Below are positions 1 to 5,759 of a stretch of DNA of 6,839 bases, piece after piece. Under the pieces are notes generated by a model. It was not told where the DNA came from and did not search any database. It saw nothing but the letters and a program-made list of their open reading frames with translations. A program made the translations under genes and the position numbers. Numbering within the stretch: position 1 is the stretch's first letter; every line of letters begins with the position of its first letter. Origin of the DNA: Deltaproteobacteria bacterium (GTDB taxonomy: Bacteria; Desulfobacterota; Desulfarculia; Adiutricales; Adiutricaceae); contig JAITJT010000058.1 in assembly GCA_031278795.1 (NCBI GenBank), positions 1 through 6,839 of the forward strand, in the 5' to 3' direction.

Positions 1-276
1 GGAACCACGCATGTCAAGGACATCAAGGAGATCAGCGCGGATTTCAAGGAAGGGGAGAAGCTGAGCTTCCTAAGGGAAGATGACAATCCGCACGATGAGA
101 ACGCCATCATAGTCAAAAATAAGGACGGCCGCAAAATAGGCTATGTGCCCATGAAAAATAACGAGATCCTCGCCAGGTTAATGGACGCCGGAAAGCTTGT
201 CTACGGGGTTTTCAAGGAAAAGGAACTCGCAGGTAATTGGCTTAAGATAAACATGCAGGTCTTCCTGGACGACTGA
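1..276 (+). CDS. HIRAN domain protein, C-terminal part (5' end outside window)
   Basis: The frame is open from base 1 to a TGA at 274-276 and gives 91 residues. They match the HIRAN domain, known from HIP116/Rad5-type helicases and from small stand-alone bacterial proteins. Visible marks are the REDDNPHDENAI stretch at visible residues 25-36 (the usual form is REPdNPyDxxAI, so the proline after RE is Asp here), the KIGYVP strand at about 45-50, and the following NNEILARLMDAGK helix. The domain seems nearly complete, so the gene probably starts shortly before the window and encodes a short single-domain protein. In eukaryotic HLTF the HIRAN domain binds 3' DNA ends; the role of the small bacterial versions is not established. 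No helicase or nuclease domain is visible. The gene converges on coaBC, 30 nt away. The family call is confident; any function beyond possible DNA binding is not. Confidence 0.85.
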   Translation, partial: GTTHVKDIKEISADFKEGEKLSFLREDDNPHDENAIIVKNKDGRKIGYVPMKNNEILARLMDAGKLVYGVFKEKELAGNWLKINMQVFLDD

Positions 277-285
277 GCCAGGAAG
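261..285. terminator. Perfect 8-bp hairpin at the convergent gene ends
   Basis: CTTCCTGG at 261-268 and CCAGGAAG at 278-285 are perfect reverse complements around a 9-nt loop that contains the TGA stop of the HIRAN gene. The only other gene nearby, coaBC, ends at 307 on the opposite strand, so the hairpin lies at the 3' end of both transcripts. There is no T-run on either strand, so it is not a standard intrinsic terminator. It could be a bidirectional 3'-end-stabilising hairpin. The stem is seen directly; the function is inferred. Confidence 0.4.
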
Positions 286-306
286 CCTTATCCACATCCC
301 TCCAAC

Positions 307-1557
307 TCAATTAGAAAAAACCGTGTTCAATATGGTCCAGGCGGCGCTGAACTTGCTGGCCCTCCCGGTGTGGAGCAGCTTTCCGCCCTTTTTCAGGATA
401 TGGAAGCTGGTATCATTGGAGGCGAATGAGCTCTGATCGCCTGCTGCCGGGTTAGCCACGATATAGTCGAGCATCTTCTCCTCTAGCTTGGTTTTCGCGC
501 AGTCTAAGAGGATCTTCTCCTCGTCTGCGTTAAAGCCCACAATGATGGTGTTTTTATCTCTGTCATTAGCTATGCTCTTCAAAATATCGGGGTTTTGCGC
601 GAGAGGTATTGAGTTTGTCGCGTCCTTGCCCTTTTTTATCTTTCCGTTTATGGCAGTCTCCGGCCTAAAATCAGCGGGCGCCGCCGCCATAAAGAGGGCA
701 TCCTTCCCCTTGAGCTTTGTTACAACCATATTTAGCAAATCTCGCGTGGTCTCAATCCTAGTAACCGTTAGGTGCGCGTCCTCTATCTGGGGTTCCTTAG
801 CCATGGGCCCGAGGATGAGCTCCACCTCGGCCCCCATTAGCCAGGCTGCCTGGGCTAGCTCCACCCCCATGAGTCCTGTTGAGAGATTGCTGAGGAACCG
901 TATGGAGTCCCAGGGCTCCCTGGTGGAGCCCCCGGTAATAAGTATCTTTTTTCCCCTAAGGTTTTGTGGGGAAAGGATTTTAGCCGCGCGGTAAAAGATC
1001 TCCTCTGGCTCCGGCATCCTACCCTCGCCCGTCACCCCGCAGGCCAGAAGCCCCACACCCGGGCTCATGACATGGTGGCCTAGACCTTTTAAGGTATCCA
1101 TGTTTTTTTGGGTGATGGGATTTCTGAACATATTACTGTTCATGGCCGGGGCAAGGAGAGCTGGCCTGTTGTAGGCCAGAAACGCGGCCAGGGCGAAGTC
1201 CGGGGCCAGGCCCGAGGCGGCCTGGGCCAGGAAGTTGGCGGTGGCGGGAGCCACCACCAAGAGATCCGCCCACTCTGACCAGGATATATGCTCTATCTCC
1301 GGGGTGCCTCTGTCCCAGATGGAGCTTATGGCCTTCTGGTTGGTGAGTGATTCAAAGGAAAGAGGTGTTATGAAGTGGGTGGCGCCCTCGGTTAGGGCCG
1401 TGCGCACCACGGCGCCGTTTTTAGTGAAGAGTCTGGCCAGGTAGGCCGCCTTGTAGGCGGCCACCCCGCCCGTCACCAAAAGGAGTATCTTTTTATCTAA
1501 GACGATTGCCTGGACGCTCTCGGGAGTTACGGGCTCAGAGGTTTTCTTCGTGGACAT
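307..1557 (-). CDS. coaBC: Bifunctional phosphopantothenoylcysteine decarboxylase / phosphopantothenate-cysteine ligase
   Basis: This cytosolic enzyme joins 4'-phosphopantothenate to cysteine (CoaB) and decarboxylates the product to 4'-phosphopantetheine (CoaC), two consecutive steps of coenzyme A synthesis. From the ATG at 1557 it has 416 residues, a normal length. CoaC half (about 20-190): flavin loop TGGVAAYK (29-36), catalytic His90 in IEHISW, PAMNSNM motif (137-143), and catalytic Cys173 in LLACGVTGEGRMPEP. CoaB half (about 200-416): GKKILITGGSTREP (202-215), IRFLSNLSTGLMG (219-231) carrying the conserved Asn, AAAPADFRP (291-299) and the KIKK lysines (306-309). Some motif positions vary (GFNADE where GFxAET is common) but nothing essential is missing. 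The frame extends upstream to a GTG at 1626. The ATG at 1557 is preferred because AAAGGAGG sits 8 nt before it, whereas the ATG at 1563 would leave only 2 nt. Its 5' end overlaps the lipoprotein gene by 23 nt, so the two are probably cotranscribed. Confidence 0.96.
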   Translation of the reverse strand: MSTKKTSEPVTPESVQAIVLDKKILLLVTGGVAAYKAAYLARLFTKNGAVVRTALTEGATHFITPLSFESLTNQKAISSIWDRGTPEIEHISWSEWADLLVVAPATANFLAQAASGLAPDFALAAFLAYNRPALLAPAMNSNMFRNPITQKNMDTLKGLGHHVMSPGVGLLACGVTGEGRMPEPEEIFYRAAKILSPQNLRGKKILITGGSTREPWDSIRFLSNLSTGLMGVELAQAAWLMGAEVELILGPMAKEPQIEDAHLTVTRIETTRDLLNMVVTKLKGKDALFMAAAPADFRPETAINGKIKKGKDATNSIPLAQNPDILKSIANDRDKNTIIVGFNADEEKILLDCAKTKLEEKMLDYIVANPAAGDQSSFASNDTSFHILKKGGKLLHTGRASKFSAAWTILNTVFSN

Positions 1558-2116
1558 CTCCATGCCCTCCTTTGGGCTGGCGAATGGGGGTGGTGGACCA
1601 GCTCTTGCCGGGCTCGGACGTGTCACGGTAGATGACCCTTTTTCCCAGATCGGACTTGGTGTGGGGAGGGGCTACCCAGATCTTGGCCCTGGTGTCCGCC
1701 CCTATGGCCAAGGTGACCTTTGAGGTTTGAATGATGAGCGTCTTGTTGCCCTTAGTCCAGGTGGAGATAATCTCGCTTTCCGTCTGGGCTTCAGAAAGCG
1801 GCTGCCAGCCGTGCTTGGGAAGGTGGCGGTCATAATAGTCCAATATCTCGTCCGGAGAGAGCTTTCCTAAGATAGAGTAAGTTCCGCTCAGGACTCCGCG
1901 CCTATCGTATACCTGCACCTTGGACTTTTCCACGGTCATGGCCGATGGGTAAGGCACATCCAAGAAATCCTGGAAGTTCTCATCCTCGCGCGCGAGCGGG
2001 TCGCTGTCGCGCGCTGGCGCCAAGAATGTGGTACAGGATACCGTAAGGAGCAGTTGCAGAAGAATGATGGAAAGAAGTTTGGAGGGAAAATGGTTGAGGC
2101 GGGGCCTATGGGGCAT
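1535..2116 (-). CDS. Putative lipoprotein of unknown function
   Basis: This is a 193-residue protein with a type II (lipoprotein) signal peptide: basic residues (R4, R6, K13), a hydrophobic core at about 14-26 (LLSIILLQLLLTV), and a candidate lipidated Cys28 in LLLTVSC. Thr at the -3 position is less usual than Leu or Val. The mature part has a short linker, then an alpha/beta region at about 52-150: DVPYPSAM, a beta stretch with GVLSGTYSILGKL, a helix DEILDYYDRHLPKHGW, and further strands (ISTWTKGNKTLIIQTS). This layout resembles small lipoproteins of unknown function seen in deltaproteobacterial genomes, but I cannot name the family. The C-terminus (about 160-193) is polar and probably disordered. 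The ATG at 2116 is chosen because AGAGGA lies 6 nt upstream; the frame opens earlier at a TTG (2149) with no ribosome site. The gene overlaps coaBC, which suggests coupled expression but not necessarily a shared function. Confidence 0.75.
   Translation of the reverse strand: MPHRPRLNHFPSKLLSIILLQLLLTVSCTTFLAPARDSDPLAREDENFQDFLDVPYPSAMTVEKSKVQVYDRRGVLSGTYSILGKLSPDEILDYYDRHLPKHGWQPLSEAQTESEIISTWTKGNKTLIIQTSKVTLAIGADTRAKIWVAPPHTKSDLGKRVIYRDTSEPGKSWSTTPIRQPKGGHGDVHEENL
1566..1573 (-). promoter_or_regulatory. Ribosome binding site that fixes the coaBC start
   Basis: On the minus strand AAAGGAGG lies 8 nt before the ATG at 1557 and only 2 nt before an in-frame ATG at 1563. The spacing favours 1557. 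The site lies inside the coding sequence of the upstream lipoprotein gene, as expected for overlapping genes in one operon. Confidence 0.75.
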
Positions 2117-2159
2117 GGATGATCCTCTGATAAATATTGATCTTATCAATTGCTATTGG

Positions 2160-2180
2160 TTGATTGATTGATTGATTGAT
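2160..2180. repeat. Simple tetranucleotide tract (TTGA)5
   Basis: Five uninterrupted copies of TTGA plus one extra T lie 43 nt upstream of the lipoprotein ATG. The spacer around them is about 25 percent G+C. Tetranucleotide tracts of this length can change copy number by slipped-strand mispairing. If a promoter lies just beyond it, copy changes would alter the 5' leader length of the lipoprotein-coaBC transcript. The tract is seen directly; the effect is inferred. Confidence 0.9.
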
Positions 2181-2208
2181 ATCTTGTTAAAAGCTTATTA
2201 TCTATTGA

Positions 2209-2236
2209 TTATTATCTAATCAAAAGCTGATTGCAA
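2209..2236 (-). promoter_or_regulatory. Candidate sigma-70 type promoter for lipoprotein-coaBC
   Basis: On the minus strand TTGCAA (2231-2236) and TAATAA (2209-2214) are 16 nt apart, in very AT-rich DNA upstream of the lipoprotein gene and oriented toward it. Each box matches the consensus only partly. A start near 2200 would give a leader of about 85 nt that includes the (TTGA)5 tract. In DNA this AT-rich such matches arise easily by chance, so confidence is low. Confidence 0.3.
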
Positions 2237-2244
2237 GCTGATTG
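2224..2244. repeat. Direct repeat AAGCTGATTG, two copies 11 bp apart
   Basis: AAGCTGATTG occurs at 2224-2233 and again at 2235-2244, separated by a single C, so the copies fall on nearly the same face of the helix. They overlap the candidate -35 box of the lipoprotein-coaBC promoter. They could be a regulator binding site or a decayed relative of the nearby GATT-rich simple repeat. Confidence 0.6.
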
Positions 2245-2342
2245 TTGAATAATTTTTTTACGCGGATTGTATGAGGAAGGTTTTTAGCTCTTGGAATATA
2301 CAGCGGTTATTTTTTTTTAGCTGGATAAGCTAGAAAGAGTAA

Positions 2343-3311
2343 TCAGTTGGTTCTATCAAGTGAGTCTTTCGCAAGTAGGGTGAGGCTTTCGGAGTCTGGT
2401 AGGTTCTTAAGAGCTGATAGGGCCTTATCCAAAAATTGTCCGGCCTTGTCTTTGGCGAGCTGCAAGCCGTCTCCTTGTGTCACTAGGTCCTTAATCATAA
2501 GGAGATCGTTTTGATCTTTTTTCTCTTTAGTCCCTAGATCCTTAAGCTTAAGGCTGTCGCTCTTGGGTAGCTTTTCTAAGGCCAGTATGAAAGGAAGGGT
2601 TACGCGTCCCTCCTCTTGGTCTTTGAGAATAGGCTTTCCCAGGACTTTTGGATCGGCCGTGAAGTCCAGTACGTCATCTACAATCTGAAAACTCATGCCG
2701 TAGTTAATGGCGAAATCGCCCAGGGAGTCTCTCTTTTCCTTGTCCGCGCCTGAGAGGATGGCGGCCCCCAGGGCCGCTGCGGAGAATAGCGCCCCGGTCT
2801 TTTTGCGGATAATCTCAAAATACTCAGCTTCTGTCAAATCCGGATTGAAGCGCGCCTTAAGCTCATGGAGCTCTCCTAAGGATAGCTCCATTATGCGTTC
2901 CTGAAGGATTCCGATGAACTCCAGGGATCCGGTCATGACCGAGAGCTTGGCCGCCTTGGAGGCCAGATAGTCGCCTGCCAATATTGTCTCAGGCACCCCG
3001 TAGGCCAGGTGCGCGGCCTTCCTGCTGCGCCTGGTGTTGGACTGGTCAATGATGTCGTCGTGGAGGAGGCTAGCTATGTGGATGAGCTCAAAGATTACCG
3101 AGTGCTCTAGATGGGGCTCAGTTACGGGCTGACCTAGGCTGATGACGCTCAAGAGATAGATTAGAGGCCTCAGCATCTTTCCGCCGCCCTGGAAGTTATA
3201 GAGGCCAATCTCGCCCAGGAGCTCGTCGTTTTGGTCTAAGACCCTCTCCATGACGCCCTTGACCTTGCCCCGCAAATCGTCTAGGGATTTTGTAAACTCC
3301 AGGCTGTTCAA
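2343..3311 (-). CDS. Long-chain polyprenyl diphosphate synthase
   Basis: This 322-residue trans-prenyl transferase of the FPP/GGPP/octaprenyl synthase family extends an allylic diphosphate with isopentenyl diphosphate. Both Mg-binding aspartate-rich motifs are intact: DDIID at 85-89 and DDVLD at 212-216. Also visible are GGGKMLRP (42-49, usually GGKRxRP), the arginine pair R94-R95, GDYLASKA (113-120), the KKTGALFSAA region (170-179) and GKPILKDQEEGRVTLP (225-240). The residues 5 and 4 before the first motif are Ala80 and Ser81, not the aromatic ones that block chain growth in short-chain enzymes. A long product, such as the side chain of a respiratory quinone, is therefore likely; exact chain length cannot be read from sequence. 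The start is a TTG at 3311 with AGGTGA 7 nt upstream, and the next in-frame ATG would remove the first helix. The gene is flanked by long spacers on both sides and is probably transcribed alone. It could be ispB- or hepT-like, so no symbol is given. Confidence 0.93.
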   Translation of the reverse strand: MNSLEFTKSLDDLRGKVKGVMERVLDQNDELLGEIGLYNFQGGGKMLRPLIYLLSVISLGQPVTEPHLEHSVIFELIHIASLLHDDIIDQSNTRRSRKAAHLAYGVPETILAGDYLASKAAKLSVMTGSLEFIGILQERIMELSLGELHELKARFNPDLTEAEYFEIIRKKTGALFSAAALGAAILSGADKEKRDSLGDFAINYGMSFQIVDDVLDFTADPKVLGKPILKDQEEGRVTLPFILALEKLPKSDSLKLKDLGTKEKKDQNDLLMIKDLVTQGDGLQLAKDKAGQFLDKALSALKNLPDSESLTLLAKDSLDRTN

Positions 3312-3318
3312 AACAATT

Positions 3319-3324
3319 TCACCT
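3319..3324 (-). promoter_or_regulatory. Ribosome binding site for a TTG start (prenyl synthase)
   Basis: AGGTGA on the minus strand is complementary to the 16S anti-Shine-Dalgarno sequence and lies 7 nt before the TTG at 3309-3311. No ATG or GTG in the same frame is available nearby, so TTG appears to be the real start codon. This would lower initiation compared with ATG. Confidence 0.6.
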
Positions 3325-3472
3325 GCCCTCTTTTATTACAAATCTATAACAAGCGTAAGCCATCTTTACGGATCAATACATAGAGCCATCAATAAATCCA
3401 ATAGTCCAATCATCAATCTAAGCTGTCTTATGCGGCGAGGCCCCAGGAAAATAATTAATTAACCATGACAAT

Positions 3473-3572
3473 AAATTATCATGTCGCTATAGTTTAGGGA
3501 AAACAACGCTAGAAATTATCATGTCGCTATAGCCCATTGAACTCAAAGCTATAAATTAACATGCCACTTTAA
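3473..3572. repeat. Three 20-bp direct repeats at exact 40-bp intervals
   Basis: AAATTATCATGTCGCTATAG occurs at 3473-3492 and, identically, at 3513-3532. A third copy at 3553-3572 matches at 15 of 20 positions. Starts are exactly 40 bp apart, and the intervening 20 bp are not conserved. The first copy is preceded by TGACA (3466-3470), and CATGA (3464-3468) pairs with TCATG (3479-3483). Regular subterminal repeats with a GCGACAT core (minus strand) next to a TGACA end resemble the multiple transposase-binding repeats of IS21-family ends. No transposase gene is present, so this could be a relic single end; a regulator-binding array is the alternative. Confidence 0.85.
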
Positions 3573-3618
3573 CCCAGCAGAGGTTGAAGCTACCCCGCGG
3601 CCTCTCTATATTGTACCC

Positions 3619-4956
3619 TCAGTCATCCAGAACGGAAAGCAGATCGTATCCCTTGGCGGCTATGATGGTGGCCCTCACGATCTTTCCATGCTTTGGCTGT
3701 TTGCCTTCGAAATAGACGAGCCCGTCCACCTCCGGGGCCTGGAACGTCCCTCTTCCCACGGTGAACACATTGGATTCATGGGCGAACCCGTCAACCAGGA
3801 TTTTTAGGCTTTGCCCCACCCTTTTGCGGTTGAGCTTGTGGCTAATCTTCTTCTGGAGAGAGCTTAGCGCACGCCATCTCCTCGTCTTTATGGGCTTAGG
3901 CACCTGATTAGGAAAGTTGGCGGCCCTGGAGCCCTCTTCTGCGGAGAACTTGAAAAAACCAGCGTAGTCAAACTTAGCCTTCTCCAGGAATTTTAACATG
4001 AGCTCGAAGTCACGCTCCTTTTCTCCCGGAAAACCCGTCAAGAGGGTTGTCCTAAGCGAGAGCTCCGGCCAAGCGTTCCTGATGGAATCTACGGTTTCCA
4101 TAGGATTTATGGCCTTCCTTCCCATGAGCTCGAGTATCCTGGGAGAGGCGTGCTGAAAGGGAACATCTATATAAGGTACTAGTTTTTCAACCTTCTTCAA
4201 GTTCTTGAGGAGAGTGGGGCTCAGTCGCTCGGGATAGCAGTACATGAGCCTTATCCACTTGAGTTTATCGATATCTCCCAGTCTGCGCACAAGCTCGTAG
4301 AGGCCCACGGAGCCACTGCGGTAGGCGGTCAAATCCTGGGCCACCAAGGTTAGCTCCACCACGCCATTATTGGCTAAACTCTTGGCCTCCTTCAAAAGAG
4401 AATCAGGCGATTGCGATTTCAAGGGCCCGCGTATCTTGGGAATCATGCAGTAGGTGCATTTGTGGTTGCAGCCCTCGGATATTTTCAAATAAGCCCGCCA
4501 GCGAGGGGTGGATACGGTTCTTTCCCAGCTGTCGAAAGGTAGAGCCTTCGCTTCTGGTGAAAGCTGCGCTGCTGTTTGAATGTTTGATTTCCGTGAGAGC
4601 ACTTTGGAGACGAGCTCCGGGAGCTCGGAGTAGGCGTCTCTGGGAAGTATTAGATCCGCCTCGGCTAGCTTGATATTTTCCCCATAGCGCGCCGGGAGGC
4701 AGCCCAGCACTACGAGGCAGGCTCCTTTTTTTAAACAGCCCTTGATGGCGAAGATAGCCTCGATTGACTCGGCGGTGGCCTCTTCAATGAAGGCGCAGGT
4801 GTTGATGACAGCTATATCCGCCTCTCTAGGGTCCGAGGTCTGGCTCACCCCGCTGAAGCTTTTAAGGAGAGTCAAGATCCTCTCGGAGTCCACCAGGTTC
4901 TTGGAACATCCCATGGAAACCATGAAGAGTTTCAGGATTTTTTGGCAACTTGCCAT
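3619..4956 (-). CDS. rimO: Ribosomal protein S12 methylthiotransferase
   Basis: This radical-SAM enzyme adds a methylthio group to a conserved aspartate of ribosomal protein S12 (Asp89 in E. coli). It has 445 residues, the usual family length, in the usual three parts. The N-terminal UPF0004/MTTase domain carries cluster cysteines C17 (SMGCSKNLVDSE), C54 (NTCAFI) and C86 (GCLPARY). The radical-SAM core has C163, C167 and C170 in SEGCNHKCTYCMIPKIRG, then LVAQDLTAY, WIRLMYCYPERL, DVPFQHAS and LRTTLLTGFPGE. The C-terminal TRAM-type domain covers roughly the last 65 residues. The KNLVDSE and QHAS signatures favour RimO over the tRNA enzyme MiaB. The ATG at 4956 is used, with GGAGG 4 nt upstream, a little close. 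The next in-frame ATG (4923) has no ribosome site and would cut close to C17. The first 25 nt overlap the end of mazG in another frame, so translation is probably coupled. All six cluster cysteines are present. Confidence 0.97.
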   Translation of the reverse strand: MASCQKILKLFMVSMGCSKNLVDSERILTLLKSFSGVSQTSDPREADIAVINTCAFIEEATAESIEAIFAIKGCLKKGACLVVLGCLPARYGENIKLAEADLILPRDAYSELPELVSKVLSRKSNIQTAAQLSPEAKALPFDSWERTVSTPRWRAYLKISEGCNHKCTYCMIPKIRGPLKSQSPDSLLKEAKSLANNGVVELTLVAQDLTAYRSGSVGLYELVRRLGDIDKLKWIRLMYCYPERLSPTLLKNLKKVEKLVPYIDVPFQHASPRILELMGRKAINPMETVDSIRNAWPELSLRTTLLTGFPGEKERDFELMLKFLEKAKFDYAGFFKFSAEEGSRAANFPNQVPKPIKTRRWRALSSLQKKISHKLNRKRVGQSLKILVDGFAHESNVFTVGRGTFQAPEVDGLVYFEGKQPKHGKIVRATIIAAKGYDLLSVLDD

Positions 4957-5753
4957 AGTTCCTCCAGTTCTTCCTTGGAAGCGTCCTCCAATACCCTTCC
5001 CTCCTTTCCTAGCGCCTCTGAGACCTTGTCCAGGCGCTCTATGAAACGGCGGTTATGGGCGTCCAAGGCCTTCTCGGCGGATATGCCTAAAAGCCTTGCC
5101 AGGTTAGAAACAGCAGCCAGGACGTCTCCCAGCTCCTCGGATAGCCTCTGTTGGTTCTCTTTATAATCGCCTTTATCCAGCTCGGCATCCAGCTCGGCTA
5201 GCTCTTCATTTAGCTTAGCTCTAACTTCCAAGGGGTTGTCCCAGTCAAAGCCGGCCTTGGAGGCCTTGGAGCTCAGACGATAGTTCCTAGATAGAGCTGG
5301 AAGCGAAAGCGGCACTGAATCAAAGAGCCCTGAGCCTTTTTTCTCGGCTCGCTTAATCTTGTGCCAGCGGCTAAGCACCTCGTCGGCCGTTTCCAGCTTC
5401 TCACTAGTATCAAAGACATGGGGATGGCGGCGCACCATCTTGTCCACCACCCCGTCGGCAATCTCTTTTATACCAAAGCCCATGGAGGCCTTGAGGGTTA
5501 GTTTGCCAAGAAAAAATATGAGAAATAATAGATCCCCCGCCTCCTCCAAGATGCCTTCTCGATTTCCGGAGAGTATGGCCTCCCTCAGCTCAAAGGTCTC
5601 CTCCAAAAAATCCTCCGAGATGCTCTCATAGGTCTGCTTAACATCCCACGGACAGCCCTCCGTGGGATGGAGAAGGCTAGTTATGAGCACCTCAAGTCTA
5701 TTGATGGCCGCATCTAGATTCTGGCTAGGGCCTTTGGGTGGGGGACTGAGCAT
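4932..5753 (-). CDS. mazG: Nucleoside triphosphate pyrophosphohydrolase
   Basis: MazG hydrolyses NTPs and dNTPs to the monophosphate and pyrophosphate, cleaning the nucleotide pool; in E. coli it also affects ppGpp levels. The protein has 273 residues, close to the typical 260-270, and two tandem MazG domains. In the first: GCPWD (33-37), the metal-binding EExxE at E51, E52 and E55, then EEAGD (E71, D74), ending with RRHPHVFD (108-115). In the second: GFDWDN (168-173), E183, E184 and E187, then EELGD (E207, D210), and the C-terminal EASLEEL-like segment (DASKEELEELW). Both acidic sets are intact, although in E. coli mainly the C-terminal domain is active. The ATG at 5753 lies 6 nt after the cvpA stop and has no recognisable Shine-Dalgarno sequence, so initiation may depend on ribosomes finishing cvpA. 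The 3' end overlaps rimO by 25 nt. Confidence 0.96.
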   Translation of the reverse strand: MLSPPPKGPSQNLDAAINRLEVLITSLLHPTEGCPWDVKQTYESISEDFLEETFELREAILSGNREGILEEAGDLLFLIFFLGKLTLKASMGFGIKEIADGVVDKMVRRHPHVFDTSEKLETADEVLSRWHKIKRAEKKGSGLFDSVPLSLPALSRNYRLSSKASKAGFDWDNPLEVRAKLNEELAELDAELDKGDYKENQQRLSEELGDVLAAVSNLARLLGISAEKALDAHNRRFIERLDKVSEALGKEGRVLEDASKEELEELWQVAKKS

Positions 5754-5759
5754 TTTGGA

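Larger units (their letters stand above)
3312..3618. other. Gene-free spacer between rimO and the prenyl synthase gene
   Basis: This 307-nt spacer follows rimO and precedes the prenyl synthase gene, so it should hold the rimO terminator and the synthase promoter. I find no convincing coding sequence, no tRNA-like fold and no hairpin followed by a T-run. The part near the synthase (3312-3460) has several ATCAAT motifs (3372, 3388, 3412) and a short inverted repeat CGTAA/TTACG (3354-3358 and 3366-3370), and no promoter pair good enough to name. The part near rimO holds the 40-bp-spaced repeat array listed separately. A weak AGAGG/CCTCT pairing (3579-3583 and 3601-3605, 17-nt loop) is the only structure near the rimO stop. 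Confidence 0.7.

Noticed and set aside
488..994. Long plus-strand open frame (168 codons) antisense to coaBC
   Set aside because: It lies wholly within the well-supported coaBC coding sequence, has no ribosome site or recognisable domain, and looks like a codon-bias shadow. The same holds for open frames at 1235-1444, 2707-2904, 4742-5044, 4942-5166, 5359-5631 and 5662-5913 (+) and 5273-5461 (-).
1558..1626. Longer CoaBC starting at the GTG at 1626
   Set aside because: The extra N-terminal residues are proline-rich and unlike the family, lie entirely within the lipoprotein gene in another frame, and the strong ribosome site points to 1557.
2117..2149. Longer lipoprotein starting at the TTG at 2149
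   Set aside because: No ribosome site precedes it, and the extra residues would lengthen the signal-peptide N-region. The ATG at 2116 has AGAGGA at proper spacing.
2311..2332. Hairpin TAGCT-GGATA-AGCTA next to a T8 tract as a terminator of the prenyl synthase gene
   Set aside because: The T-run precedes the stem on the plus strand and reads as an A-run after the stem on the minus strand, so the order is wrong for an intrinsic terminator of the minus-strand gene. The stem is only 5 bp.
3250..3462. Plus-strand open frame running from inside the prenyl synthase gene into the spacer
   Set aside because: It starts inside the antisense coding region, its spacer part is low-complexity and AT-rich, and no domain or ribosome site is visible.
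3473..3572. CRISPR array interpretation of the 40-bp-spaced repeats
   Set aside because: Only three repeats of 20 bp, spacers of 20 bp, the third repeat degraded, and no cas genes. Real CRISPR repeats and spacers are longer.
3579..3605. AGAGG/CCTCT pairing after the rimO stop as a terminator
   Set aside because: A 5-bp stem with a 17-nt loop and no following T-run on the minus strand is too weak to call.
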